Source: Gnetum montanum
Taxonomy: Eukaryota; Streptophyta; Gnetopsida; Gnetales; Gnetaceae
Length of the DNA stretch: 64,000 bases
NCBI GenBank assembly: GCA_015680685.1
Contig: MNCI01023457.1
Coordinates: forward strand, 1,221,654 to 1,285,653
Direction: 5' to 3'
In this document: piece by piece, positions 35,112 to 45,951 of the stretch
Numbering within the stretch: the first letter of the stretch is position 1
How the letters are laid out: every line of letters begins with the position of its first letter
The notes under the pieces: generated by a model
What the model saw: only the letters and a program-made list of their open reading frames with translations
Databases searched by the model: none
What the model was told of the DNA's origin: nothing
Translations under genes and position numbers: made by a program

Positions 35112-36606
35112 CTAATGGGCTATCCTGCTTGATTCGTAGATACTTCCAGTTATAGCTCTGAGCACATTATCTTTGCAAATTATGTTAGCTTGATTTTGGA
35201 AAAGATAATGTCGCCATTTCTTTAAAGAGAAAACTAAAGCTAAACATGACTTCTCTANNNNNNNNNNNNNNNNNNNNNNNNNNNNNNNNNNNNNNNNNNN
35301 NNNNNNNNNNNNNNNNNNNNNNNNNNNNNNNNNNNNNNNNNNNNGAAGTTCGGTTAGGTTGCTAGGTGATTTCAGGTTTGTAATGGCCTTAACCTTATCA
35401 GGGTCTACCCGTATCCCTGCTTCTGAGGTTACGAATTCAAGCAGTTTACCTGTCTTGATGCCGAAGATGCATTTCTTTGGGTGAAGCCTTAGTTCGTATT
35501 TTAGACAACGTTTTAACACCAAGTCAAGATCCTGTACATGTTGTTCTGATGTTTTTGATTTAACCACTATGTCATCCACATAATCATTGAGCGAATGTAA
35601 GATGTAATCGCTGAAGATGTATGTCATCGCCCTTTGATATGTGGCGCCAGCGTTCTTGAGACCGAAAGGCATCATCGTATAACAAAAGGTTCCCCAAGGT
35701 GTCATAAAAGTGGTTCGGAGCTGGTGTTTTGGATTAATACGTATCTGGTTATATCCCGAGAACCCATCCATAAAAGATAACAGGGCATGCCCAGCGGTTG
35801 AGTTAACTAATTGATCAATTCTAGGTAAGGGGAAGTCATCTTTTATGGTTGCTACGTTGAGGTCTCGGAAGTCAATGCATAGGCGGATACTTCCGTTCTT
35901 CTTTGGGACTATGACCATGTTTGACACCCACTCGGCGTAATCAACAGCCCTAATGAAACTAGCTTGGTAGAGCTTGGTAATCTCACTACGAACTGCTAAT
36001 GCTACCTCGGGCTTGACCTTTCGTGCTTTTTGTTTTACTGGCCTTAGTCTCGGATCAAGGATAATGTTGTGCTGGATGATACGCGGGTCTAGTCCGGGCA
36101 TGTCTGTATAGGACCAAGCAAATGCTTTCATATTGTCCCTAAGCACGTTTTCGATATCTCTAGCTAGACGCGGTTCTAGTAATGCGCTTAATTTTAGAAT
36201 TTTAATTTCCCCATCTGGCATGGTGATGGGAGTTTCGGTTAGAGGATCTTCGGTAATATTTTCGGCTTCTATGTCGAGGGATTTTGTCATGCCCTCCTAG
36301 TCATTAAGCGTTTGCTGTGTTGAAGCTATTATTGCGTTGTTTGTTGATGAGCTTGCATGGATGAGATTCATGTCGATATTCCTTTCAACCTCGCCGTATG
36401 GTCCATTAATAACTAACGGCTTAGTTAAGCGCTTGCAATCCATTAGGCTAGTTCTTGTCAATAAATAGAGAGCTTGGTGAGATAGCGACGGTTGTTTTAT
36501 GTCTTTTGGCAATTTTAGTGTATATGTATGACAGTGGATTAGTGTGACAGTAAAACGGCAGTTTAATGCCTTACCGGGAAACGAACGGCAGTTTAATGCC
36601 TTAATT
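35112..36606 (-). CDS. Element A reverse transcriptase and first RNase H (pol, 5' part)
   Basis: The frame is open from about 36606. A TAG at 36297-36299 splits it; RT follows. IVPKKNGSIRLCIDFRDLN, HALLSFMDGFSGYNQIRIN, TPWGTFCYTMMPFGLKNAG and NDYVDDIVVKS (catalytic YVDD, about 35575-35600) are RT blocks. KKCIFGIKTGKLLEF leads to the connection. The first RNase H is interrupted by 87 N (35258-35344); CLALVFSLKKWRHYLF follows. The TAG at 35112-35114 falls where B encodes Trp. RT copies element RNA; RNase H removes it from the hybrid. The exact N-terminus is not known, since polyprotein cleavage sets it. Confidence 0.9.
35258..35344. other. Assembly gap (87 N)
   Basis: A run of N inside the first RNase H of element A. 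The same span in B, between LKEL and ERNCLALVF, is about 330 bases, so the gap is probably longer than drawn. The frame happens to stay the same across it. Confidence 0.95.
36555..36603. repeat. 19-base direct repeat at the pol 5' end
   Basis: ACGGCAGTTTAATGCCTTA occurs at 36555-36573 and 36585-36603, 30 bases apart. It lies at the 5' edge of the pol frame of A. Confidence 0.85.
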
Positions 36607-36957
36607 TTACGTTTTATTTAATTTATGTATGTAATTTTTATATATTTTTGAAAAATTTAAGGAAAATCTGAAAAAAAATGCGAAAAACGAGGCAAAAAGG
36701 TAAGGAAAACGAAGGGCGGCGGCGGTGGCGTCAACGCCAGCGTCAGCGTCAGCGTCGACGTCGGCGTCGGAGTGCTATAAAAGGGGAAAAGGGGCTTCAT
36801 TTGTCATTTGTCGCTCCAAGCGTGAGCGTGCGAGTGAAACCCCAGCGTAGATGCCGAGAGAGCAACATAGCGTAGACGCCGAGAGAAACATAGCGTAAAC
36901 GCCGAGCGGAACCCCAGCGTAGACGCCGACCAAAGGAACCACAGCGTATACGCCGAG
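36607..36957 (+). promoter_or_regulatory. Promoter and 5' UTR of the element A antisense gene
   Basis: A GC-rich stretch of GCGTCAGCGTC-like words (36718-36770) precedes TATAAAAG at 36776-36783. The following 175 bases up to the ATG hold several GCGTAGACGCCGAG-like units and would form the 5' UTR. The TATA box is the reverse strand of element A, facing away from pol. B has a TATA box in the same place. Confidence 0.65.
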
Positions 36958-39900
36958 ATGGGTAGAGGCAAAGAAATGGAAGGCCGAGTAAAGAAAGGAC
37001 CAGAGCTGACGTTCGCGGAGGAGAGCGAGGCGATGCTGCAGTGCCTACCCCGCCCAAGCCTTCCCGTATGGCCTGGATCTTCTAGCAGGTAGGCTCTTGA
37101 CTCTGTTTTTTGTTTATTTTTCTGCGTCTGTTTTTGTAGTGTAGACAGTTAGCATACAGGGTTTCGGCGCATACGCCGAGCGTAAAGGGTTCAGGGTATT
37201 GTACCGGCGTAGACGCCGCGCATGTTATTTTCTGCGTAGACTGTCACGGCTTCGTTATTCGGTGTTCAGCGTAGACGATTGTCGGCATATACACTCAGCG
37301 TATACGCCGAGCGTAGACACTTATACTGGCTTTCTGGCGTAGACGGTCCACGTTCGGCGTATACGCCAAGGGTTTCTACAGCATATATGCTGGGCGTAAG
37401 TTGGATATTTTACAGCGTAAACCTGTTCGGCATAAAGTCTTGTATTATGTACGGCGTAGACAGTTTTTTGGCGTGTACGCCCAGCGTATACGCCGAGCGT
37501 AACTGTTTGTCTCTATGCCCAGCGTATACGCCGAGCGTAACTATTTGTCTCTATGCCTAGCGTATACGCCCAGCGTAACTGTTTGTCTTTACGCCCAGCG
37601 TATACGCCGAGCATAACTGTTCGTCTCTACGCCCAGCGTATACGCCGAGCGTAGCAGTTAGAAAAATTTTCCACGAATGTCTATTTTTTAAAATGAAGTT
37701 TTCGGTATGATTAATCTTTGGGGTTGTTTTAATGGATTGCAGGGACGTTGAACCTCCCCTTCTAGTGGTTGAGCTAGTTGGGGTGTTGACATGGTTTGGT
37801 CCTATTGAGGGTGGTGAACCGACCCCAGACTTAACCGTTGAGAACAATGGGGTCTGGTTTCGGGACGGGGCCTGCAAATTTTTGGCCTTCATACTAGACA
37901 ATTTCAGGATTGTGATTTGGTTCCACCTAGTCGAGGATGTGGCGCGGAGCATCATCGAAGCCATGTTAACTGGTGCAGCAGAGGGCGTTAGAATTTTTAT
38001 GGACGATATTGATGAAGGGCCACTTGTCGCCGAGGGTGTTCCCCCCGGTGGTCCAAAATCTACCCATCCATTGACGTGTGTGTGGGACTGGCTGCCACGG
38101 GGGCCTAATTATATCAACGACACATTATTTCTGGCTGGCCGCGCACACACCTTTTTTCAAAATCCTCCTAGCTCAGTATACCGGGTGGAAAGGTAATTGC
38201 GTTTTAGCCCTGGTTGTTTCTCTCCTTTTATCTTCAAATATTTGCTCTTGTTTTAACACATGTTTTCGCCTCTCCGTAGGCCGAAAGTTGCAAAAGAAGG
38301 GGCCTACGCAGGCGATGATGGGCTTGCATTGGCGCGCACGGCTTTGGAGGTGTTCATGGTGGGCCCCACCCTTCGCGGGGCCGTTTTGGCCCATACTAGC
38401 GGCGCCATGAAAAACTTCCACAAGAAGTTTTCTAAGGCGTTTGCACAATGCACCACGCGTGGATGGCTGCACGCCGACTGGTCCCCTAATGGGCCGATTT
38501 TTCCATCTACTTCGGATCTGGGCGAAACCTCAAAATCTAACACGGAGAGTAAGTGGGAATGTTTTCTAGATATCGTGATGTGTTTGTTCAATTGCCGAGT
38601 GTTAAACTAATGCGAGCGTTTTGGATTTGTCTCTACAGCTGGCACTACCTCTTTCAGGGATTCTGTTGTAACCGGGCGGACTGAAGCGACTCTCTCTATG
38701 AAATTTGGTGAAACCGTTGCCGCCCAGAAGTGGTTACGGGTAAAAGCCCCGCCATCCATTATTGCCTATCTAGAACATGCCGGCCTCATGGCGCTCTTGG
38801 CGGCCCCTAGCCCGAATGTGTCTATAGCGGAGATGATCGGGATCGTGGATTCATTTGACAGATCCGTCTCTCGCTATAGCGCTCGTATTAAGTGCGTTAA
38901 AATAATTTTTGAATTATTGCCTCAATTTTTTGCGGAGTTGTTTGGCGTGCCTACAGGTGGTGTAAAGATTGTTTTAGATAGGACGCACAAAGAAATTCAC
39001 ATGATCCGCACCTTAGAGGATTGGTTAGGGGTGACGAAGGGCGCCAAAGGATTTCCAATGCAAGGGAGGACGAAAGTTGAGGAAGTCAACAAGCTTTATC
39101 CGTTATTTCGGGCGCTCCTATTTCCAAAGACTCTATCGCAGGTTAAGAGTCTCGGGGTTGAAGCAGTGCGAGTCGTTCGTACTGTTCTAGAGGCTGGTGT
39201 GCGCTACAATTCGGCTGACTTCTTATTATCAGGCATGACTAAAGAGATAGCACGGCTACGTTCGAACATAGACGCTCAGTCCCATTTCACCTTTGCCTTT
39301 TTTGCCGGTTATGTTCGTCGTTTGGCCAAATTTTTAGTGGTTCGTGGGGAGGACAGATATGTTTTGCGCGATAGGAATCAGTTATCTCGCCCCTGGATAA
39401 ACCACCTATTCGACACGGCTAAGTCTCAAGACACCCCCGAGGGGATTGATGAATCCCTTACGATCACTACGGGTGGATCGTCTGGCGCCTCTCTCCATAC
39501 GCGCGACAGTGTAGGGTTGAAACCGGACGAGGTATCCTACACTGCCAAAACGACGGAGCGGGTAGTCAGGGACACAATAGGCAAAGCCAAATCAAAGCTG
39601 GCGAATTGTGACTGCCCAACTGAGGAGTCCAGTGAGGTTGAACTGCCCAAAGTAAAGCGGATTCAGTTTAAAATACCTGGTAAACCTCTCGTTTTCTTTA
39701 CTTCACTTATCTTGCAGATAGTTTTAACGATTAATGATTGTATGCGGCTAACTTCATCCGTTTTGTGTTGAGAAGTCAAGAGACATGATTTGCAAACTAT
39801 ACTTGAGGATGAAGAGTTAATTGACCCGGCGGGAGGGACTGAAGTGCTGGGGGAAGGAACTAGAAACACTGAACCACTAGATGATCAGGCGGAGACTGAA

Positions 39901-41300
39901 GAGATGTTCAGTAATTTTCTCACAGGCAACTTGGACCTTGGAGCTCCTCCCATGTCGGAGGAGACTGGAGGGAATGGTATGTTTCATTACTTAGTTGTGT
40001 AGCCTAATATATTTTCATCTCATTGTGGATTTTTTGTTTGATTCAGAGGAGAGCGAGACCATCCCTGAGAAGGAGCTAGAGATTCCCCCTGAAGTGCCGC
40101 CAAAGGTCAGCACGTCGCGCCCTGATGGACCTTTTACTTGGATGGAAATGCCAAGTAAAAGGGATTTCGTAGCTGGTGTGGCCGAGGAGGTCGTTGAGCG
40201 GATTGAAAGGATCCATCCTAAGATAGGTATGGGAACATCCAAAGATCCTTACTATGTTGGAGTTTGATTCCCGATTTTGTTTGTTCTAACGTTTGTCTTT
40301 TCCCCCTGGATAGGTGTCCAACTGAGGTGGGATCCGTCCGAGACTGTCCACATGGAGAGTTTGCCGACACTTTCCCTAGAAATCGAGCAAGCTCCCAGAC
40401 CCATTTATGAAGAGGTAGCAGAGGGTTTTGTTCACAATGCTAAAGCAGTATGGACGTGTAGGCGATCCATTGAGGAATTGTGGATCCAGATTCAGGCGAA
40501 AGAGAAAGAGGTTTCTGAGCTAACGGTGGAACGTGACGATCTGAAGGCCCGGTACGAATTCGCCGCAGCCAGATTAGAAAATGATCGCTCTTGGCGGACC
40601 TCCGAGGTTACGTATACGAGGTATTGGAACCTACTCAATCATCACTCAGGATTAATAAGGAGACTAGGGGAGCGCAGGGCTTAAATTGAATTGCTGAACA
40701 CCAAGTGCCAAGATTGGAAGGCCATCGCCTCCAAAGTACGCAAATGGGGGCAAGATGAAAAGAACCACAAGCACCAGTAGAAGAAGTCGCTAAAATAAGT
40801 GTCGATTGAGAAGCAACAGTTGGAAATCTTTGTGGAAGGCCTTGGTCTGCACTTTGCCTTTGACATATTTGCTCAAAACACCATTGTAGAGATGGAATCC
40901 CCTAAACGGCAGATAACAACCGCTTCCGGGGAGGTGTCAGTGGGGGAGTTCCCTTTGAGATGTCCCACCTGGTCAGATGTTGACAAGGGAAAGGCTCTGG
41001 CAGATGTTGATTTGGGCCTCGACGGGACAGATTGGGCAAGTGTTTCCGAAGAGGAAATCCTGCGGCGACTAGAATTCGGCTTGGGGGGATCCCTTATGGT
41101 AAGCATTTCATCTTTATGAAGTTAGTTGATTAAATAATATTTGAAATTTTGACATTCTCTTATTCTTGTGTTGGTTATTTTTTTTTTGGTCTTTTCAGGA
41201 TGAACGTGGCGATGAAACTGGAGGGGATGGCCCCAGTGGAGCAGAGGCCTCTGTTGCTGGCGGGTCCAAGGGGGACGATCGTCATGTCCCAGATGTTTAG
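36958..41300 (+). pseudogene. Element A antisense gene, eight exons, protein of ~1053 residues with three stops
   Basis: Exons: 36958-37088, 37743-38192, 38280-38548, 38639-39679, 39773-39976, 40047-40226, 40314-41098, 41199-41300. All seven introns are GT-AG (70-654 bases) and all phases fit (2,2,1,1,1,1,0), giving one frame of 1054 codons. Exon 4 encodes the best kept part, with VDSFDRSVSRYSARIK and ELFGVPTGG; exon 7 has a charged coiled-coil-like stretch (WIQIQAKEKEVSELTVERDD); exon 8 is an acidic Gly-rich tail. TAA at 40682, TAG at 40778 and TAA at 40796 in exon 7 look like former Gln codons. Function unknown; antisense genes are known in some Tat-type elements such as Grande. The general pattern of exon 4 recalls plant mobile-domain proteins, but that is a weak guess. 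Confidence 0.85.
37464..37653 (+). repeat. 38-base tandem repeat in intron 1 of the antisense gene
   Basis: Unit starts ACTGTTTGTC at 37502, 37540, 37578 and 37616, exactly 38 bases apart, with a partial unit before. Each holds CCCAGCGTATACGCCGAGCG or a close variant. It lies wholly inside intron 1. Confidence 0.9.
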
Positions 41301-41860
41301 CATCTAGCTCTTAAGTTGTTTTGTTTCTTTGTTTTTCAGCTTAGATTTACACTGGAACTGTAACTTGAAGATTATGGAATGGACAGAGTCGGTTGATTGT
41401 ATGTAATAACTATATAAATATTTTTTTGTTGATTTTGAGTTTATCATGATATAGAAATGTAAACATATTTTGGTTTACTTTCTGTTTTAAGTGTATTACT
41501 GAAATGTGATTATAAAAGCAAAGCGAAAAGCATGCACTAGTTTATGGCCATTTCAGGCCCCATGCGTAGTTTATGGCCATTTCGGGCCCCATGCGTATTT
41601 TATGGCCATTTCGGGCCCTAGGCGTAATCAGAAAATGTTTTGGAGGATGTGGATAGATTTCTCAGTCAACCGATCATTGCTGATCGTGGCTAGTTTTATG
41701 TCATTGCGGACATAATAGTTTAGTGTCATTTCGGACTGGGAGTGGCATTTAATTGTTTTCCTATTTTATCGTAGTTTAGTGTCATTTCGGACTTGTTATA
41801 GTTTAACGTCATTTCAGACTTTTTGTAGTTTAACGTCATTTCAGACTAGGAGTGATAATA
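41301..41860 (-). repeat. 3' end of antisense gene and minisatellite next to protease
   Basis: After the antisense stop come about 200 bases of T-rich sequence. At 41538-41630 a 29-base unit with TTTATGGCCATTTCGGGCCC occurs three times. At 41695-41850 a related unit with TAGTTTAACGTCATTTCAGAC occurs about five times. The first is the counterpart of the B array at 19925-20085. Confidence 0.75.
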
Positions 41861-42925
41861 TTATTTCAGTAATTTTTTGATTTTTTTCGTTTTAATGTTA
41901 GGCGATGTTTCAAGAGGTATGATTCGGTATTCAGCGTCCCCTTCACTGATTACATTAAACGGTAATTCAGCCCAAGGGACTTCTGATGGAATGTCTTTTG
42001 TGTTAGCGTTTTCAGATATTTCGGTGTCCGTAGAGAGCTCTATATTAGCTTCTACTTGAGGAGGCGTAGGCGTTTCTGTTTGAGGAGGCTTTTTTTCCAT
42101 GTCGGAAGATTTACTGCTTACTGATGGTTGCGGATTCTCATTATTTTGGCTAGGTTTTTCAAGTTCGACTTCCGAGCCTTGGCCCATGTCCATATGTGAC
42201 GAGATGATAGGAGTAGCTGCTTCACCGTGTATGACGATTTCTCCGCCTTCATAAGGCAGGTGAATTTCTTGATGTATAGGCGAGGAGACAGCTCTCAGTT
42301 GGGCTAACCAAGGTCTTCCCAGTATTAGGTTGAACCCCGGCATCTCATCCACCACTAGGAAATCGGCAGATGTTGGGAATTGATCTCCCGCTACGAAGTT
42401 TAAGGTTATTGTACCTTTCACCATTACACATGACCCACTGAATGACCTTAAACATGTAGTCATGATTGGTTTAAGTAGTTCGGTAAGTCCTAGTTGTTCA
42501 ATGATGTGGTACGGCACAACGTTTGTCGCAGCTCCATCGTCTACATGGACCCTATGTATTTTGAACCGGTTTATACATATTGTTATAAACATGGGGGCTG
42601 TTGTCACCTCCCTCGTTTTCTTATCCACCTTGATGTTGTCATCATGAAAACTTAATGGCTTAGGAGTAATCCTGCGAGGTGAGAACATCACCTCATGGAT
42701 GGAGGATTCGTTTGGGGGTAAGTCTTTGCTTACCGGGATTGATGTTAACATGCGTACTAGAGCTTCCCGATGCGTTTGAGATGTTAGGAGTAAATCGTAC
42801 AAGCTCAGTGAAGTGTTCTTTTGTTTTAATGCTTGTGTGACTTGTGTCAAGGCGGTTGCAAAATTTTCACTGTTGGGGGTGTTTCTATCGGTGTTGACTG
42901 GATCCATCGGACCCAACAGTTTTAT
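41861..42925 (-). CDS. Element A aspartic protease
   Basis: RVHVDDGAATNVV holds the catalytic Asp-Gly-Ala. SFSGSCVMVKG, VAGDQFPTSADF and LILGRPWLAQ follow, then QEIHLPYEGG. A Ser/Thr/Glu-rich tail of about 100 residues precedes the stop at 41861. The frame upstream (REIKLLGPMDP, from about 42935) matches the continuous gag-pro frame of B, but in A it is one base out of frame with gag. Since B has no such shift, a one-base indel in A is likelier than programmed frameshifting. The first ATG in this frame is at 42907, but the mature protease would come from processing. Confidence 0.9.
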   Translation of the reverse strand: MKLLGPMDPVNTDRNTPNSENFATALTQVTQALKQKNTSLSLYDLLLTSQTHREALVRMLTSIPVSKDLPPNESSIHEVMFSPRRITPKPLSFHDDNIKVDKKTREVTTAPMFITICINRFKIHRVHVDDGAATNVVPYHIIEQLGLTELLKPIMTTCLRSFSGSCVMVKGTITLNFVAGDQFPTSADFLVVDEMPGFNLILGRPWLAQLRAVSSPIHQEIHLPYEGGEIVIHGEAATPIISSHMDMGQGSEVELEKPSQNNENPQPSVSSKSSDMEKKPPQTETPTPPQVEANIELSTDTEISENANTKDIPSEVPWAELPFNVISEGDAEYRIIPLETSPNIKTKKIKKLLK

Positions 42926-45900
42926 CTCTCGTTTTGTTGACTTTTCAATTTTTGAGCTGTCGCTTTAGATGATTCGTGTCTTTCAGACGACTCACCTTCA
43001 TTGCCTGTGCTTGGTTGATCGTTAGATGGTGTCATGGGTACAGAGTTGAGGGGAGTGGGCTTAGATGCCCCCAGAGCTAGCCGTTGGCGCTCTTTCTCCA
43101 AGCGTTCTCACGTAAGCCTATCTGCCAGGTGTTCTTGTGTGTCACGCGGAGGTGGAGTTGACCTCGAAGTCTGGGATTGCCCAGGAACCTTTACGACGTA
43201 GGGAGTAGGATGGGGTTGAGTGTACGATTGGACCAGAGTTTGCACCGGTAGCCTGACGACATACGGGGTTGGTCTTGGCGGAGGCTGGGCCTCTGTCGTT
43301 GCTACTGCAGGTGGTACTCGAACTACAAAAGGGGTAGGCCGAGCATGAGGGGTTGGTCCACCTGCAGGGTTAGCCGGAGGGATGCGCACTATGTATGGTT
43401 GTTGGCGTGTCATGACGTTAGAGGCGGGTATGGTGGAGGGCACTCGGATTACGAATGGCCAATGCAGGGCGTGGGGTGATTGAGGTCCAGGGTTAGCAGG
43501 AGGGATCTGAACCACGAATGGCTTGTTATATGTTTCTTGTTTGTTTTCGGGATGAATGGTGTTGATGCGGGGTGTGCTGGAGTCATCATCACAATAGATT
43601 GAGGTAATTACGTATGGTATCTCTTTAGCGTTCAGGGGGTCTTTATACACCCCCATGGTCTGGTTTTGCGGTTGGACAGGGTTAGCCCCGTCGAACGTGA
43701 TCTTGCCATCATCAATCATCCTCTGGATGTCCTGTTTCAGGGTGAAGCAGTAATCCGTTCCATGCTCGTTGCGTTGGTGATAGTCGCAGAAGCGATCCAT
43801 CCTGAATCCTTTGGGCACGGGCGGCTCATCCGGCGTTGCCAGGCTTGGGTTCTGTACGAGTTGACAGAATCGGTCATGTCTTTGGATAGCCACTGGGGAC
43901 AATTACTTGTGTTGCATCAATCTAGCCTTTAAGAGTTGATCAAAGAGCTGGGATGGCTTCATCGGTAAAGGCGTGTACTGAGAGGGTTCCTTCCTCTCGA
44001 AGTTACGCGTACGGTTCGTCGGGTTTTGTGATGGCGACTCTGGGGCTGTTATGGAAGCGGGCTGATAGTAGTTAGTGGATGGAACAGGTGGTTTGTATTG
44101 ATGTGTGGTGTTTGTTTGCTGTGCCCCCGCTATCGCTGCTACAGTCACCTTGGCCTTTTCTTTGTCTTTCTTAGTGTGTTGGTTTATGAGGGCTAGGTAC
44201 ACAGGGTCGTTGCTATTTTGAGCGGCTTCCTCTATGTTTTTGATTTGTTCAAATGCTTGATTCAAATCACGCGCATTGAGGTAATAAAGTTTGGACTTGA
44301 AGAAGTCATTGACAGTCCCTTTCAGTATCGTGAGCAGATAGGCTTGAGAGATTGGGTCGTGCAACTCGTTGAGAGCTGCGCTCCATCTCTGAATGAACTT
44401 TTGCACCGGTTCGAGCGGCGCTTGCTTGATTTGCATGAGGCTATTCAGTGTTTCTTTGGGTTTCAAGTTATACTTGAACCTAGTCACAAACTGGCGTAGA
44501 ATATCGTCTAGGGAAAGGATGGGACTCCTGGGTAAAGCCCGGTACCAGTCGAGTGCCCTTCCCACGAGGGACATGGGGAATACTCGTAGTATGGAGTGGG
44601 GCCATGCCTGAAGGAGTGCGCACTCTAATCTGAACATGATGAGGTGGGCGTTGGGGTCTATCTCCCCTTTATACTTAGTCAGCATTGGAAGGGGGACATC
44701 CTTGGGCAAAGTCAATGGCGGGACAGAGGAGCTGATAGGGTCATCATTGTAGAAATCTACTACTTTCAGCTCTCCATCAGTGATAGGTTTTAGATGCTTC
44801 ACCTCATCTGTTAATTCCTGCATCAATTTTTTAGTGTCCGCCCAATCTTGGACGCTCGATGAAGCTACAGGTTGGGGGTGCGGGGCTGCATACCAGCTAG
44901 ATTGCTGGGTCACAGGTTGAAAATTTGAAGGCTGGTTGATCAGCGGTTGTGCCTGGGGGTAGTTAACGGCGGGTAGTGCTAAGGCTGAGATGTTAAGAGG
45001 AAAATGTTGTGGTTGTTGTTGTTGCTGCAGCTGGGGCTGTGCTTGAGGAACAGTGATCGGGGGAATTGACTGGGATGGGACGTGGTTATGAGGAATTTGA
45101 TATGATGATGCCCCCCCTGCTGGCCATTGTCCTGCTACGTTGTATGCGGGGACCCCCTGTTGGGCTGGGACTGCTTGGGGAGCTGTGTGCGTCTGGATAT
45201 GGGGTATGAAGTGAGCTGATGTAGACGCGGGGATCACATGCGGCATCCCAATCACGCGAGGTGGGAACATTGGTCCCATGCCATCATGAGGAGGCGGTGC
45301 TTGTGAGGATGGGCTTGCAGCTGCATTAGGGGCGATTGTTAGAGGGAAGGTGTGAGGTTGGGGATCACTCGGGAGCGGAACGTGTACGAGTGCTGGCGTT
45401 TCCGGTGGTGGCATCTGAACTTGGGTGAATCTAGGGTGCTGTACGGGCAAGACTTCCCCTATCCCCGGATGGAAGATGGAGTTGATCTGTGCTTGGGGGC
45501 TCAAGGTGTGGTATGAGTCTCCCTGCTCAGATTGGGCAGCGAACTCATCTTCTTCCTCAGGCTGAGGCTCTAGCGCGGGTTGGTCCAATGACTGGCTCCT
45601 TTGTAGAAGGAGCTGGGTAAAGAGCTCCGAGAATTGTTCTGGTATGGGGATTACATCATATGGGGAAGGGATGAACTCGTGTGCTCCCCTGTAAAAGAGG
45701 TCAAATTGTCTCTTCACTTCGATTTCAGCCCGATCCACTACCAGGCCGGCTTGTATCTTAATGCAGATGAAGTTATACTCATCTTGGGTTATAACGTTAG
45801 TGGCTAGATCTCTCCCTTGTAACCTCAAAGACCGATGGGTGCCCATTGTGGATTGCCCTCCTAGATGTGGTGTGACAAACTGCTGGGCAGCCATGGTGTC

Positions 45901-45951
45901 TGAGATGTTAATGTCCTGGGTAGTGGTAGCAGTGGTGTTTACGGGATTCAT
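42922..45951 (-). CDS. Element A gag
   Basis: The ATG at 45951 (MNPVNTTATTTQDIN) is preferred to upstream codons, which only translate tandem repeats. MGTHRSLRLQGRDL is near the N-terminus; a long Pro/Gln-rich part follows; the Retrotrans_gag core has GRALDWYRALP, LRQFVTRFKYNLKPKETL and TVNDFFKSKLYYL (about 44270-44560). After TAA at 43903-43905, where B has Trp, the frame goes on with CDYHQRNEHGTDYCFTLKQD and a segment of about seven PFVVRVP-type repeats. TGA at 43108-43110 is a second stop; the frame ends at TAA 42922. No CCHC knuckle is visible; the CDYHQ...DYC stretch may stand in for it. Confidence 0.9.

Noticed and set aside
37160-37660. Regular GCGTATACGC array resembling a CRISPR array
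   Set aside because: The period is 38 bases without unique spacers, it lies in an intron of a plant retroelement, and there are no cas genes.
39680-39716. A 37-base intron ending at CTTGCAG in the antisense gene
   Set aside because: It is too short for a plant intron; the acceptor at 39771-39772 gives a 93-base intron and the frame needed for exon 5.
42900-42960. Programmed -1 frameshift between gag and protease in A
   Set aside because: Element B has gag and protease in one frame, so a one-base indel in A is simpler.
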